Shown here: positions 41,346 through 50,223 of the stretch, piece by piece
Position numbering within the stretch: position 1 is the first letter of the stretch
How the letters are laid out: every line of letters starts with the position of its first letter
Assembly: GCA_963725655.1 (NCBI GenBank)
Contig: CAVRYY010000003.1
Coordinates: 248,001 to 312,000, forward strand
Direction: 5' to 3'
DNA length: 64,000 nucleotides
Source: CAVRXT01 sp963725655
GTDB taxonomy: Bacteria; Acidobacteriota; Terriglobia; Acidiferrales; UBA7541
The notes under the pieces: model-generated
What the model was told of the DNA's origin: nothing
Databases searched by the model: none
The model's input: the letters and a program-made list of their open reading frames with translations, nothing else
Made by a program: the position numbers and the translations under genes

Positions 41346-44300
41346 CTAGAAAGTCTTGTGAATCCTCACTCCGATTCCATACCCGCCGTTCTGGTCGCGC
41401 AGCACAGAAAACGAAACCTCTTTTTTTGGCTGATATTCCACTTCGATGGCCTCGCTCTGCGCTGTGGTTACGTCTGTGCTGAAGGTCACCAGCAAGCTTC
41501 CCGTAACTCTTTGCTGGATCGCCACGCGCGCACCTGGATCTTGCTGGTCTCCGCCCAGCGACGGATCGATAGTGAGCTGCGAAATCCCCGCCAATTTCCC
41601 CAGGCGGTTGCCCACTTGGCTGCTCACGCCCTCAGCCAAAACCGATTCCGCACCCAGCGTTGCGGGCGTGCTTCCCGCGCTGGCGGATTGCTCGCTGGTC
41701 TGGCCGAACGCGATCAGATTGATGATATCCGCGGGAGCCAGCGCCGGCGTCGAGCTGTAATTCGTTCGCAGTTTTTCCGGCGTACCCACAAAATTCAGCG
41801 TCACGTTGTACTGCTGTACCGTCGTGGTTACGTAGATATTCAAGTTCGGTTCCGTTCGCGCCGGGTTCGAGAAATCGATCGTGCCGTTCTGCACTTCATA
41901 CCGGTTGCTCATGAAGAATATTTCCCCCCCCGTCAGCGTCGCTCGGCCCAGCAGCACCGGCGTCGCCGCCGTCCCGCGAACATTCAGGTTCGCTGAACCT
42001 TCGATGCTCACCGTGCTGCTCGCTAGATTTTGTGAGCTGGTGGATTGCAGCGCGATGTTCAATTTCATGTTCTGTTCGAACGCCGGCGGCGACCCCGCCG
42101 AGGGTTCGTCGGAAAACTGGCTCATAAACGTAGCCAGATCGAATCCTCGAGTGAACGAAAGCCGGTTGATCAAGATTCGCCCGGTGAGGTTTGAGCTCGC
42201 GGGAGAGCCGGTCAGTTGCAAGTTTCCCTCCAGCACCGCGCGCACGCCTTCCGGATATCGCAGCCGCACTGACTGCACATTCATCGCCATGTTGAAGTTG
42301 GCGTCTTTGCCGTAAGTCATCGATCCTTGCGCGGTGATCGTTCCGCCTCCCGCGCTGCCGGAAAATTGCCGGATCTCCAGTCGATTTCCCGCCAAAGCGA
42401 GTTTGGCGTTCACGCCTTCGAATGCGATGGGCGCTGACGGCGACGAAAACACTGCGTTTTTCACATCGATCTCGCCATTCACCTCCGGAGCTTTCAGCGA
42501 TCCGCGCGCTGCCACGTTCAGCTCCACGCTTCCCGAGGATTCCACCTCGGCCCCAAACGCCTTCAGCAACGCCAGGTCCACCGCGCCTTTTGCGGAAACG
42601 TTCATCGCCGTCTCGCTCTTCAGCGGCACCACTCCCTGAAAACTCAAATCGCTGCCGTTGCCTTTCAATTCCGCGTGGCTCACCGTAACGATTCCATTGC
42701 GGTAATCGAACCGGATCGGATCCACCGCCGCGATTTTCTGGTCCTGGTAAGCGAGCGACAGCTTGGGAATTTCCACGTGGCCTTCCACCCGCGCCAGATC
42801 CTTCAACGGACCCCGCATCGTCGCGTGAATCTCCGTTTCGCCGGTTACCCCCGCCGCCGGATTCGCCGCATCTCCCGCAGCGGCCAGCAGCGCGTCGATC
42901 GGCATCAACGTCACGTCCAGCGAAGCTGTCGCGTTACGCTCCCCGGTCAGAGCTACCGTACCCTTTCCTTCGATCGTCCCCTTCGCGTACTCGGAATGTA
43001 GCGTGAACTGGGCTTGCTGCCTGGCCACATTCAATTCCGCACGCACCCCGGAAATTTGCCGGTCTTGTACTTCCAGGTCCGGTATCTCGAACTTCGCATT
43101 GAGCTGCGGATCTTTCACCGTTCCGCGTCCCGAGGCGGTGATCGCGATTTTCCCGTGAATATTCAGGTCTCGCATCTGCACCGCTTGAATCTGATCCAGC
43201 GCTAACCCGTCGCTGCTTACACTCGCGTCGTATTCCTGCGTGACCGGCGCGTACGTCACCTTCGCCGACGCATTTCCCGCGGCCGTTTCCATTTCGGCCG
43301 TCGAGCGAATCTCTTTTCCGTCACCCTGGAATTGCACGTTCAGACTCCGGAAAACCTGATGCCACGCGCTGCCCTGCGTAATTTGGATGGAACCGTGTCC
43401 CGCCGGATTTTGTTCCGAGCCCTGCAGCGAAATCGTCGCCGCCAACATGCCGGTCACCGGATAGCTCACATTCGCGAAGCGCTCGAGATCGGCAACCGGC
43501 ATTTTCGCCGCCTTCACCTCCGCGGAAATCGCACTATCCGGCCGGAACGACCAGCCATCCAGCCCCACTCGGCCTTCAAACGCGATCTGTCCCTGCGGGC
43601 TGCTCTCCAGCTCTCCATCCTTGATTACCACGCCGGAAGACTGCGCCTTCACATTCGCGCGCAGCAATCGCCAATCCGATCCTTGCACCTTAAAATCATT
43701 CGCCGATACCGCTCCCGCGAACGTCGGACTATCCATCGGCCCTTGGATCAACCCGGTCAAATGCGCGGGTCCGTGCACGTCGAATACTTGTGCTGCCGGC
43801 GCGTCCCCAGCCTTCCCTGCAGGTGAAGGCGCGGGCGTCACTTCCGTCACCAGCGTGCTCAACTCGTACAAATCCGCGGTGTTCAACTCCACGTTCAGGT
43901 TGGAATGCCCGCTCAGCGTGCCGTCGATTGCCACGCGCGTCTGCCGCATCTCCAAATGCGAATGCCCAAACGACGCCACGCCCCGCGGCCGATCGTAATC
44001 AACGTCGATCTCCCCACTGAGCGGGATGCTTCCACTCGCCACAGCCCCCGACGGCGCGCGCATCGTCGCCTTGGCGTGCCCCTTCAAGTTCGAAAAGCTA
44101 CCCGCCCAACCTGCCTGCGCCTTCAAATCGATCTGCCCGGCTACTGGGTGTTCCACGAAAGGCGCGGTGCCTGCAATCTGACTCACAGCCAGCAGCGAAG
44201 CGTTGGAAATCGTCGCGGCCACCCGCGAAACGGTCTTGCCGCTCAGGTTGTCCATTTCAAAATTCCCGGCCAGCGATCCGCCCGCTACTTTCGCGTCCAC

Positions 44301-45320
44301 ATTCTTTACCCGCAGGTTTCCGTTGGCCAGTAAGTAACTTCCATGCACCGACGTCGCCTCCGCGCCCGCTTCCCCCACCGCTAGCAACACCCTCGCGCTC
44401 TGCAATTGGCCATCCAGTCGAATACTGTTGATCGCCGGTTGCCCCGCAATATTTCGAAATCCCAGCGTGCCGCTCCCGCGCACTTCGCCCACCGGCATCG
44501 ACGCAATTTTCATCGTCTTGCCCAGCTCGCCGGTGAATACATCCGCCTCGTACTTTCCCTCGACGCCCGGATCCACGTAGTTCGTCATCGTAGCCTGCAG
44601 CGTCACGCGCGAGCCTCCCGCATGAATCACCCCGGGCGCCAGCGTCACTCCGTTACGGTCGGCGGAAAAGTGCAGCTCCATCGCGTGCGCCACCGGATTG
44701 AAATCGCGGAACACCAGCCGCCCTTGGTCGTACGAAAGCGATCCCTGATAAGCGCTGGAAAGCGTCCCCGAAGCGATCCGCGTTTGAAGATCGTGCAGTT
44801 CACCCGAAAGAGGAGTCTGATAATCGTTGTAAAAAATCTGTCCCGCGGTAATCACCACGTGCTGTATTCCCATATTAAAGACGCTCGCAACCGACGCCGT
44901 AGACTCTTTCCGAGGTCCCGCCGCGTGGGGAAGATTGCTATTCCCGTCGCGATCGATGCGCAGGTGTACCACCGGCGCGTCGAGTGCAATCTCACGCAGC
45001 TCCACATCCCTGCGGAAGAAAGAGATGATTTTCAGTCGCACCCCCAAATGTTCCGCGGTAAGCAGTGGTGGTTGGGCGCCCGCTTCGGAGCCATGAAGCG
45101 TGATCCCATAGAAGTCCGCGCCTAATTCGCCCCAGTGAAGGGTGAACTTGCCAATCTCGATGCGCGCTCCGGTATTTTTCTGCACCTGTTCGAAGATTTC
45201 ACGTGCTACAAAACGGTGAAACGCGTCGGTGCGGACGTAAATCACCACCCCGATCACTGCAACCGCCAGCAGTGCCGCAATGCCCATCGCCGCTCGCTTC
45301 AACGTTTTCTTCCAGTTCAT
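41346..45320 (-). CDS. tamB: TamB-family (AsmA-like) envelope lipid-transport/translocation protein
   Basis: The start at 45320 (MNWKKTLKRAAMGIAALLAVAVIGVVIYV) follows AGGTGGGGAC, giving 1324 residues. One N-terminal membrane anchor is followed by a long beta-taco of repeated amphipathic strands (AsmA-like LTAEHLGVRLKIISF, then many GxVxLxG units). The C-terminal TamB domain includes APADIINLIAFG and the terminal LLVTFSTDVTTAQSEAIEVEYQPKKEVSFSVLRDQNGGYGIGVRI. TamB-type proteins bridge inner and outer membrane and move phospholipid or help Omp85 proteins insert clients. It lies 42 bases after an Omp85-family gene, the usual TamA/TamB partnership. Confidence 0.92.
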   Translation of the reverse strand: MNWKKTLKRAAMGIAALLAVAVIGVVIYVRTDAFHRFVAREIFEQVQKNTGARIEIGKFTLHWGELGADFYGITLHGSEAGAQPPLLTAEHLGVRLKIISFFRRDVELREIALDAPVVHLRIDRDGNSNLPHAAGPRKESTASVASVFNMGIQHVVITAGQIFYNDYQTPLSGELHDLQTRIASGTLSSAYQGSLSYDQGRLVFRDFNPVAHAMELHFSADRNGVTLAPGVIHAGGSRVTLQATMTNYVDPGVEGKYEADVFTGELGKTMKIASMPVGEVRGSGTLGFRNIAGQPAINSIRLDGQLQSARVLLAVGEAGAEATSVHGSYLLANGNLRVKNVDAKVAGGSLAGNFEMDNLSGKTVSRVAATISNASLLAVSQIAGTAPFVEHPVAGQIDLKAQAGWAGSFSNLKGHAKATMRAPSGAVASGSIPLSGEIDVDYDRPRGVASFGHSHLEMRQTRVAIDGTLSGHSNLNVELNTADLYELSTLVTEVTPAPSPAGKAGDAPAAQVFDVHGPAHLTGLIQGPMDSPTFAGAVSANDFKVQGSDWRLLRANVKAQSSGVVIKDGELESSPQGQIAFEGRVGLDGWSFRPDSAISAEVKAAKMPVADLERFANVSYPVTGMLAATISLQGSEQNPAGHGSIQITQGSAWHQVFRSLNVQFQGDGKEIRSTAEMETAAGNASAKVTYAPVTQEYDASVSSDGLALDQIQAVQMRDLNIHGKIAITASGRGTVKDPQLNAKFEIPDLEVQDRQISGVRAELNVARQQAQFTLHSEYAKGTIEGKGTVALTGERNATASLDVTLMPIDALLAAAGDAANPAAGVTGETEIHATMRGPLKDLARVEGHVEIPKLSLAYQDQKIAAVDPIRFDYRNGIVTVSHAELKGNGSDLSFQGVVPLKSETAMNVSAKGAVDLALLKAFGAEVESSGSVELNVAARGSLKAPEVNGEIDVKNAVFSSPSAPIAFEGVNAKLALAGNRLEIRQFSGSAGGGTITAQGSMTYGKDANFNMAMNVQSVRLRYPEGVRAVLEGNLQLTGSPASSNLTGRILINRLSFTRGFDLATFMSQFSDEPSAGSPPAFEQNMKLNIALQSTSSQNLASSTVSIEGSANLNVRGTAATPVLLGRATLTGGEIFFMSNRYEVQNGTIDFSNPARTEPNLNIYVTTTVQQYNVTLNFVGTPEKLRTNYSSTPALAPADIINLIAFGQTSEQSASAGSTPATLGAESVLAEGVSSQVGNRLGKLAGISQLTIDPSLGGDQQDPGARVAIQQRVTGSLLVTFSTDVTTAQSEAIEVEYQPKKEVSFSVLRDQNGGYGIGVRIHKTF

Positions 45321-45362
45321 GTCCCCACCTGGCCCTCGTGCGGCCACTCGCTAACGGTCACC

Positions 45363-48353
45363 TTAGAACGATTGCCCCAGCGTTATGAAATACTGCGTCG
45401 ACTTCAACCCCGGCACGGGGTTCAAATTCTGCCCCACGTCCACGCGTATCGGCCCCACCGGTGTGTTGTACCGCAGCCCCACTCCGATAGTGTTCGTGTA
45501 ATTGTGGATCAACTGATTGAAGTTGATCGCGCTATAGACGTTTCCGCCATCGTAAAAGAGCACCCCGCCCAGCCCATCCACTGCTTTGATCGGAAAGCGC
45601 ATTTCCGAATTCACCACAAACAACATGTTCCCGCCCACCGGAACGCTGATCACCGTGCACGTCGACGTATCCGCGGGATTCGAACAAACCGTCACCGCCC
45701 GCTGCGGTCCCGCCCCGTTAATCGCAAAGCCCCGCAAGGTGTACGCACCGCCGGCGAAAAATCGCTCGCTCGCCGGCACGTCGCTATCCGAAAATGGTTT
45801 CGCCATCCCCAATTGCACCCGGTTGGCCCAAACCCACGACCCGCGAATCGGACGGTAGTAAGCTTCCTGCGCCAGATAGCGCACGAAATCGTATTTCGAG
45901 CCCAGCGCTTTCGCTGTGTAGTCCACGTTCACGCTTTGAAAGAAGCCGCGGTGCGCGTCCAGCGGCTTGTCGCGCGTGTCATGCAGGTAACCCGCCGAAA
46001 TCATGGATAGCCGCACTTGCTGGTCCTGCGGCAGCACCAATCCCGGTATCAGGATGTTGCTCAAATTCGTCCGCTGGAAGCTGTACCGCAGGATCAAATT
46101 CTTGGAATGCTTCGCATCCAGGGGTTTTTCCGCTTGCAGCGAAGCTTGTCCCATCCTCGCCTCAAAAACCGGGTCCTGCGTCGTTCTCTCGGCAGACACG
46201 CTGAACAGCGTGCTCCATGTGCTGTTTCGGAAGTAGGGATCGGTGTAAGTAATCGCCGCGCGTTGATCCAGCCGCGAAAAAACCACCGACGCCGATGCCG
46301 TTTCCGCCCGCCCGCGCAGGTCGTGTCGTTGGTAGTCCAGCGTCAGCCGCGGCCCGATAAAATTCTTCTGGCTCGCCGAAAATTTCGTTCCTAGCCCGAT
46401 CGGCGGCAGCCCCGGGATCGCCACCGCGCCTTCCGGCACGTTGCCGGTTCGCGGCATCACTTCCAATCCCCCGCCATAGTCCAGCGTATTCAGCTTGGCC
46501 TCGTGCACTTTCACCAACACGTCTTCCTGGTCCTGGTTGCTCACCGGCCGCTTCGTCCGCACGCTGGTCCAATCGAAAATCCCCAGGTTATAGAGGTCGC
46601 TCTCCGACGTCAGCAGCCGCCCCTCACTCAGCGCGTTCCCCTGAATCACGTTCTTCGACATTATTTTCCGCAGGAAGTCCGTGCGCGTCCTGTCGTTACC
46701 CAAGTAAACCAGGCTCGCCACGTCCACTTGCGGGCCTTCCTGAATCGTATAGGTCACATTTATTTTGTGCGGATCATCCGCCGACGGTTCCGCCTTCGCT
46801 TCCATTCCCGCATTTAGATACCCGCGATTCAAGTAAGCCGCCAGAATCTGGTTCCGGTCGTTTTCCAGCGATCGTTGCGAATAGGGCCGTCCTACGCCCA
46901 ATGCCAGCGGATGCCCTCCCAGCGTCAGATCCTTGGCGCCCACCTTTTGATTTCCCAGGATTTTTAGGCTGGCCACTTTGTCCTGCGGCCCTTCCACGAT
47001 CGTGAACGTCACATCCACCTGCGGGTTGAAGTCCGCTTCTTTCGCGGTCACCACCGCCTTCGAAAAACCCCAGTTGTTGTAGTACGCGGTCAGCGCGTTC
47101 ACGCTCTTCCGCATCAGATCGTTGCTGTACTTTCCGCGCGAAAACAGCACCCGCCTTTCCCGGATCAGCACGTGCGCCCGCAAATCCCGATCGTTGAAGA
47201 ATCGGTTCCCCTGGAAATAGATCCCTTCCATGTTGTGGTGGTCGCCCCGATGCACCTGGTAAACCACGTTCACGTTTTGCGCCTGCTGATCCATCTGTAC
47301 GTCCACCCGCACGTCGTAGTATCCCTTCGACTGAAAATACGAAATCAGGTTTCTCTTCCCCTCATCCACCAGGTCGCGGTCCACCGCGTTTTCTTCATAA
47401 ATAGGCAGCAGGTGCCTTACCGTACGCTTCCATAGCCGCGCGCCTTCCACCTTCACGCTTACCGTCGGCCCCAACGCCACGCGAAAATTTACCGCCGCGG
47501 TGTTGGTCTCCGCGTCGTAAGTCGGCGCCAACAGCCGGACGTCCGGCGCTTGATGCCCTCCCCTAATCAACCGGGCCCGAACGAATTGCGTCGCCTTATT
47601 CATTTTCTGCGCCGTAAATTTCCTGCCCGTGGCGATCGACGCGCCCTTCAGCTTCGCCAGCAGCGACTTCAGCGACGTGCGCAACCCCGCGCTGTCCGCC
47701 GGCGATAGCCCGTCGAAGCGAATCTCCCCGATCTTCGCTCGTTTCTTAAGGTCCACTTTGAAAATCAAATTCACAATGCCGTGCGCCTGGTCGGTCTGGA
47801 TTTCCGGGTCCACCGTGGCCTGGAAAAACCCCTCGCTCACAAAAAAATCCAACAGCGCCTTCTGTGCCACCGGGATTTCATCTTTCACATAAGGCGACTG
47901 CTCCGGAATATTCACCGCCTGCACCAGCCGCGTGTATAAAAACACCTTTGTCGCTCCGGGAAACCGGAGCATGCCGATGTACGCCGCGGGTTGCAGAATA
48001 AACACCACCCGGAGCCCCGTTGCTTCCGGCGTGATTTGCACCTGCACCTGCGAAAACAGCGCGGTACGCTGCAGCGCCGTCGCGCTGTCGCGAATCGCCG
48101 CGCCGGAAAACGGCGCTCCCTCCTTCTGCGTAACCAGGCTGCGAAACGCTCCCAATTCCATGCTCGGCTGCGCGCTCAGCTCCACCTTGGACACATTTTG
48201 CCCCTCGAAACCCGCATAAGACGGCTCGGCCACTTGCGCCCGCAATTCCCCGGCCGCCGCGAGCAACAACCCGCCAACTATCGCCAATATGGCGAAAACG
48301 CGCCCAGTTCCTCGCAAACTCCTCCGCCCCGCCCCTCCCCGGCACTCCTTCAT
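45363..48353 (-). CDS. Omp85-family outer membrane protein with multiple POTRA domains (BamA/TamA-like)
   Basis: The ATG at 48353 overlaps the YihY stop codon (ATGA), which argues for translational coupling; the frame to 48581 is an artefact. A signal peptide (RVFAILAIVGGLLLAAAGELRAQ) precedes about five to six POTRA-like units (e.g. SKVELSAQPSMELGAF, GEIRFDGLSP, VSVKVEGARLW, HNMEGIYFQGNRFFNDRDL, ASLKILGNQKVGAKDL, DVASLVYLGNDRTRTDFL). The C-terminal barrel (about 620-996) has FFAGGAYTLRGFAINGAGP (the conserved VRGF/IRGF loop) and RYNTPVGPIRVDVGQNLN, ending in an aromatic residue (FITLGQSF). It inserts or exports outer membrane proteins. With TamB next door it looks like a TamA/BamA-type partner. 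Confidence 0.9.
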   Translation of the reverse strand: MKECRGGAGRRSLRGTGRVFAILAIVGGLLLAAAGELRAQVAEPSYAGFEGQNVSKVELSAQPSMELGAFRSLVTQKEGAPFSGAAIRDSATALQRTALFSQVQVQITPEATGLRVVFILQPAAYIGMLRFPGATKVFLYTRLVQAVNIPEQSPYVKDEIPVAQKALLDFFVSEGFFQATVDPEIQTDQAHGIVNLIFKVDLKKRAKIGEIRFDGLSPADSAGLRTSLKSLLAKLKGASIATGRKFTAQKMNKATQFVRARLIRGGHQAPDVRLLAPTYDAETNTAAVNFRVALGPTVSVKVEGARLWKRTVRHLLPIYEENAVDRDLVDEGKRNLISYFQSKGYYDVRVDVQMDQQAQNVNVVYQVHRGDHHNMEGIYFQGNRFFNDRDLRAHVLIRERRVLFSRGKYSNDLMRKSVNALTAYYNNWGFSKAVVTAKEADFNPQVDVTFTIVEGPQDKVASLKILGNQKVGAKDLTLGGHPLALGVGRPYSQRSLENDRNQILAAYLNRGYLNAGMEAKAEPSADDPHKINVTYTIQEGPQVDVASLVYLGNDRTRTDFLRKIMSKNVIQGNALSEGRLLTSESDLYNLGIFDWTSVRTKRPVSNQDQEDVLVKVHEAKLNTLDYGGGLEVMPRTGNVPEGAVAIPGLPPIGLGTKFSASQKNFIGPRLTLDYQRHDLRGRAETASASVVFSRLDQRAAITYTDPYFRNSTWSTLFSVSAERTTQDPVFEARMGQASLQAEKPLDAKHSKNLILRYSFQRTNLSNILIPGLVLPQDQQVRLSMISAGYLHDTRDKPLDAHRGFFQSVNVDYTAKALGSKYDFVRYLAQEAYYRPIRGSWVWANRVQLGMAKPFSDSDVPASERFFAGGAYTLRGFAINGAGPQRAVTVCSNPADTSTCTVISVPVGGNMLFVVNSEMRFPIKAVDGLGGVLFYDGGNVYSAINFNQLIHNYTNTIGVGLRYNTPVGPIRVDVGQNLNPVPGLKSTQYFITLGQSF

Positions 48354-49240
48354 GCGGCCATCCCGCTGTTTTGCATCTCCGACAATTGATGATCGGCCTC
48401 CGCGCCAACCAGCAAAATCAGGTTCGCCATGTACACCCACAACATCAGAACGAAAAATCCCGCCAGCGTCCCGTACACCGTCGAGTAATTCCCGAAGTAC
48501 CGCACGTAGAAATTGAATCCTACTGACCCGCCCACAAACGTCGTGGCCACAAACACATTTCCCGGCGTGATCCATCGCCATCGTCGCTTTAAGTCAGGCA
48601 GGAAATAGTGCAGTAGGTCCAGGCCGAGGCACATCAGGCACAACGTCCCCGCCCACCGTGCCACCAGCAGCGCGATGGGCAACAGCGTTCCTGCCCCCAC
48701 CCCGAGCCAGATTTCCTTCCCCGCCCACCGTCCCAGGCTCAGCAGTGCAAAGCTTCCCAATAGGAAAAACGCAGCCACAATGGTGGCTACGCTCGCGATC
48801 GCCCGGCGCTTCCAGTATCCCCTCGAGTCTCGGATGCCGTATAACCTCGAAAGTGATTCCATCAAGCTCATGAACCCCGACGCCGCCGACCAAACTGTGG
48901 TCAATAGCCCCAACGAAAAGAATCCCAGATGCCCCCGCGACAAATCGAGCATCGTGGCGATCAGCAATGACCGTGATTCCACCGGCAGGTACTGGGTCAT
49001 CCAGGTCACCACTCGATCCCACAGTGTCGTGGATGGCAGCCAGCCGACTAGCGATGCCACGATCACAAAGAAAGGGAACAGCGATAGCAGAAAATAGAAC
49101 GACATCTGCGCAGCCAGGTTCGCGCAGTCCTCATCCACCAACGTCTGCCAGATGCGCCTGCCTAGACGAGGAATAGGTATAGTGGTCCCCGGCAGTTCGA
49201 ACTCGCGTTTGCGATTTACACCCTTGATCTGGATCGCCAT
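48350..49240 (-). CDS. YihY/BrkB-family membrane protein
   Basis: The start is the ATG at 49240 (MAIQIKGVNRKREFEL; weak ribosome site), giving 296 residues; the frame continues to 49477 without support. Six hydrophobic segments and the family motifs CANLAAQMSFYFLLSLFPFFVIVASLVGW and GFFSLGLLTTVWSAASGFMSLMESL, plus NFYVRYFGNYSTVYGTLAGFFVLMLWVYMANLILLVGAE, identify it. The function of the family is not settled. The gene overlaps the Omp85 gene by four bases, suggesting it is the first gene of the YihY-Omp85-TamB operon. Confidence 0.9.
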   Translation of the reverse strand: MAIQIKGVNRKREFELPGTTIPIPRLGRRIWQTLVDEDCANLAAQMSFYFLLSLFPFFVIVASLVGWLPSTTLWDRVVTWMTQYLPVESRSLLIATMLDLSRGHLGFFSLGLLTTVWSAASGFMSLMESLSRLYGIRDSRGYWKRRAIASVATIVAAFFLLGSFALLSLGRWAGKEIWLGVGAGTLLPIALLVARWAGTLCLMCLGLDLLHYFLPDLKRRWRWITPGNVFVATTFVGGSVGFNFYVRYFGNYSTVYGTLAGFFVLMLWVYMANLILLVGAEADHQLSEMQNSGMAA

Positions 49241-49863
49241 GAGCTTGTGTCGCGCGCGAGAGGACCTCCACTCAGGGTTCCTTTGATCGGAACCGGCCGC
49301 AGCGCCTCGGGAGACACCCATCTCTCCATCCCAGCGTAACTTACAGGTCCTCTCCACGCATCCACGCAACACTGTAAGCCAATTCCTATCATCCGGTACC
49401 CGCCGATGCGCAGTTGACAACGTTAGGCCCAGTACCAGGCTTCGCGGCCTATTTGGGTAGTTCCCACCCTGCATCAAAGCATCACCTGCTCACTGTTCTC
49501 AAATCCAGCCGTCAGAATACCTACAAGGCCAAAGCGCCTTTACCTTGCTTACCCCAAGACCAACTGCGCCTCACTCGGCACCAATCCGCCCACCTCTCCG
49601 CGGCGTATATAGGATGGGACCACTTGCTGAAAATTGACTTGGCCAGCCGGCACCGGTCCCCAGCCTGCAACCTTAGGCGGCTGGGCGAATCACATTGAGG
49701 GACCTCGTTTTCGGGTCTATACTCCGCTCAAGCCTTGGTGCTCGGTACCCTGTAGAGCGCCAGAGGCATGGGCGAGCGGTCGAGATCACCTGTACGGTCT
49801 TCATGGCCGCATCTTGGGCCTGAAGTGCAGTGGCAACAACACTCTGACGGGAGGATTCAAGAA
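49241..49863. promoter_or_regulatory. Long divergent intergenic region ahead of the bufferin operon
   Basis: This 623-base region separates YihY (minus) from the bufferin precursor (plus). It contains a good sigma70-like promoter (49695-49723) and a leader of about 135 bases before the precursor start. Several short open frames extend into it but lack ribosome binding sites and domains. No tRNA, repeat or transposon trace seen. Confidence 0.6.
49695..49723 (+). promoter_or_regulatory. Sigma70-type promoter of the bufferin operon
   Basis: TTGAGG (49695-49700) and TATACT (49718-49723; five of six) are separated by exactly 17 bases. Transcription would begin near 49730, leaving a leader of about 135 bases before the precursor ATG at 49864. 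This is the best promoter match in the region. No ECF -35/-10 signature was evident. Confidence 0.6.
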
Positions 49864-50139
49864 ATGACGAAATCAAAAGTATTCATGGCCAGTGCCGCAC
49901 TCGCGGGCTTGCTTGCCGGTTCCAGCGCCACCATTCAAGCTTCCACTCACGGCAGCCTGGCGGGTTCGCATGCTCAGGACGCTGGAGACAAGAAGGTGAA
50001 GGAAAAGCACTCTTGCAAGGGTCAGAATTCCTGCAAGGGCAAGGGCGGATGTAAGAGCAGCGACAACGGCTGCAAGGGCCAGAACTCTTGCAAGGGCAAG
50101 GGCGGCTGCGCCACCGACGGTTCCAAGATGCCGGAATAG
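49864..50139 (+). CDS. bufA: Bufferin-type RiPP metallophore precursor (BufA2-like), Cys-repeat
   Basis: The start is the ATG at 49864 behind GGGAGG; the frame from 49768 is unsupported. The 91-residue product has a signal-peptide-like start (MTKSKVFMASAALAGLLAGSSATIQAS, hydrophobic core 8-26), a Lys-rich spacer and a core with six cysteines at 51, 57, 63, 70, 76 and 82. The core is two copies of CKGQNSCKGKGGC separated by KSSDNG. Small exported precursors with this Cys-x5-Cys pattern, next to a DUF692 enzyme and a DUF2063 partner, are the known bufferin architecture. There, cysteines are oxidised to heterocyclic thiooxazole-type groups to bind copper. I infer the same here. The transcript continues into the enzyme genes past a hairpin. 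Confidence 0.85.
   Translation: MTKSKVFMASAALAGLLAGSSATIQASTHGSLAGSHAQDAGDKKVKEKHSCKGQNSCKGKGGCKSSDNGCKGQNSCKGKGGCATDGSKMPE
50014..50109 (+). repeat. Duplicated 39-base unit inside the bufferin core
   Basis: The 39-base unit at 50014-50052 recurs at 50071-50109 with only synonymous changes, encoding CKGQNSCKGKGGC twice. The 18-base spacer encodes KSSDNG. The pattern implies internal duplication of the peptide core. Confidence 0.9.
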
Positions 50140-50167
50140 TTGTACTTATAACCATTCCGCATTCCCT

Positions 50168-50204
50168 CGGCGGGAGGGCTTGATCGCTGTAAACCCTCCC
50201 TCCG
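50168..50204 (+). promoter_or_regulatory. Intercistronic hairpin between precursor and enzyme genes
   Basis: CGG-C-GGGAGGG (50168-50178) pairs with CCCTCCC-T-CCG (50194-50204): ten pairs, one mismatch, 15-base loop. It lies 28 bases after the precursor stop and 20 bases before the enzyme start. No U-run follows. Its position suits partial termination or RNA stabilisation that keeps precursor mRNA above enzyme mRNA. Confidence 0.55.
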
Positions 50205-50223
50205 ATGCCTCTTTGGAGCTGCT

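Noticed and set aside
49241..49863. A tRNA or small RNA gene in the gap before the bufferin operon
   Set aside because: I searched by eye for a T-arm (GTTCGAAT-like) and acceptor pairing and found none. The region explains itself as promoter and leader.
49864..50139. DUF2282/BufA1-type precursor identity
   Set aside because: BufA1 precursors have scattered cysteines in a longer folded region. This one has a low-complexity CKGxNSCKGKGGC repeat, which fits the BufA2-like group better.
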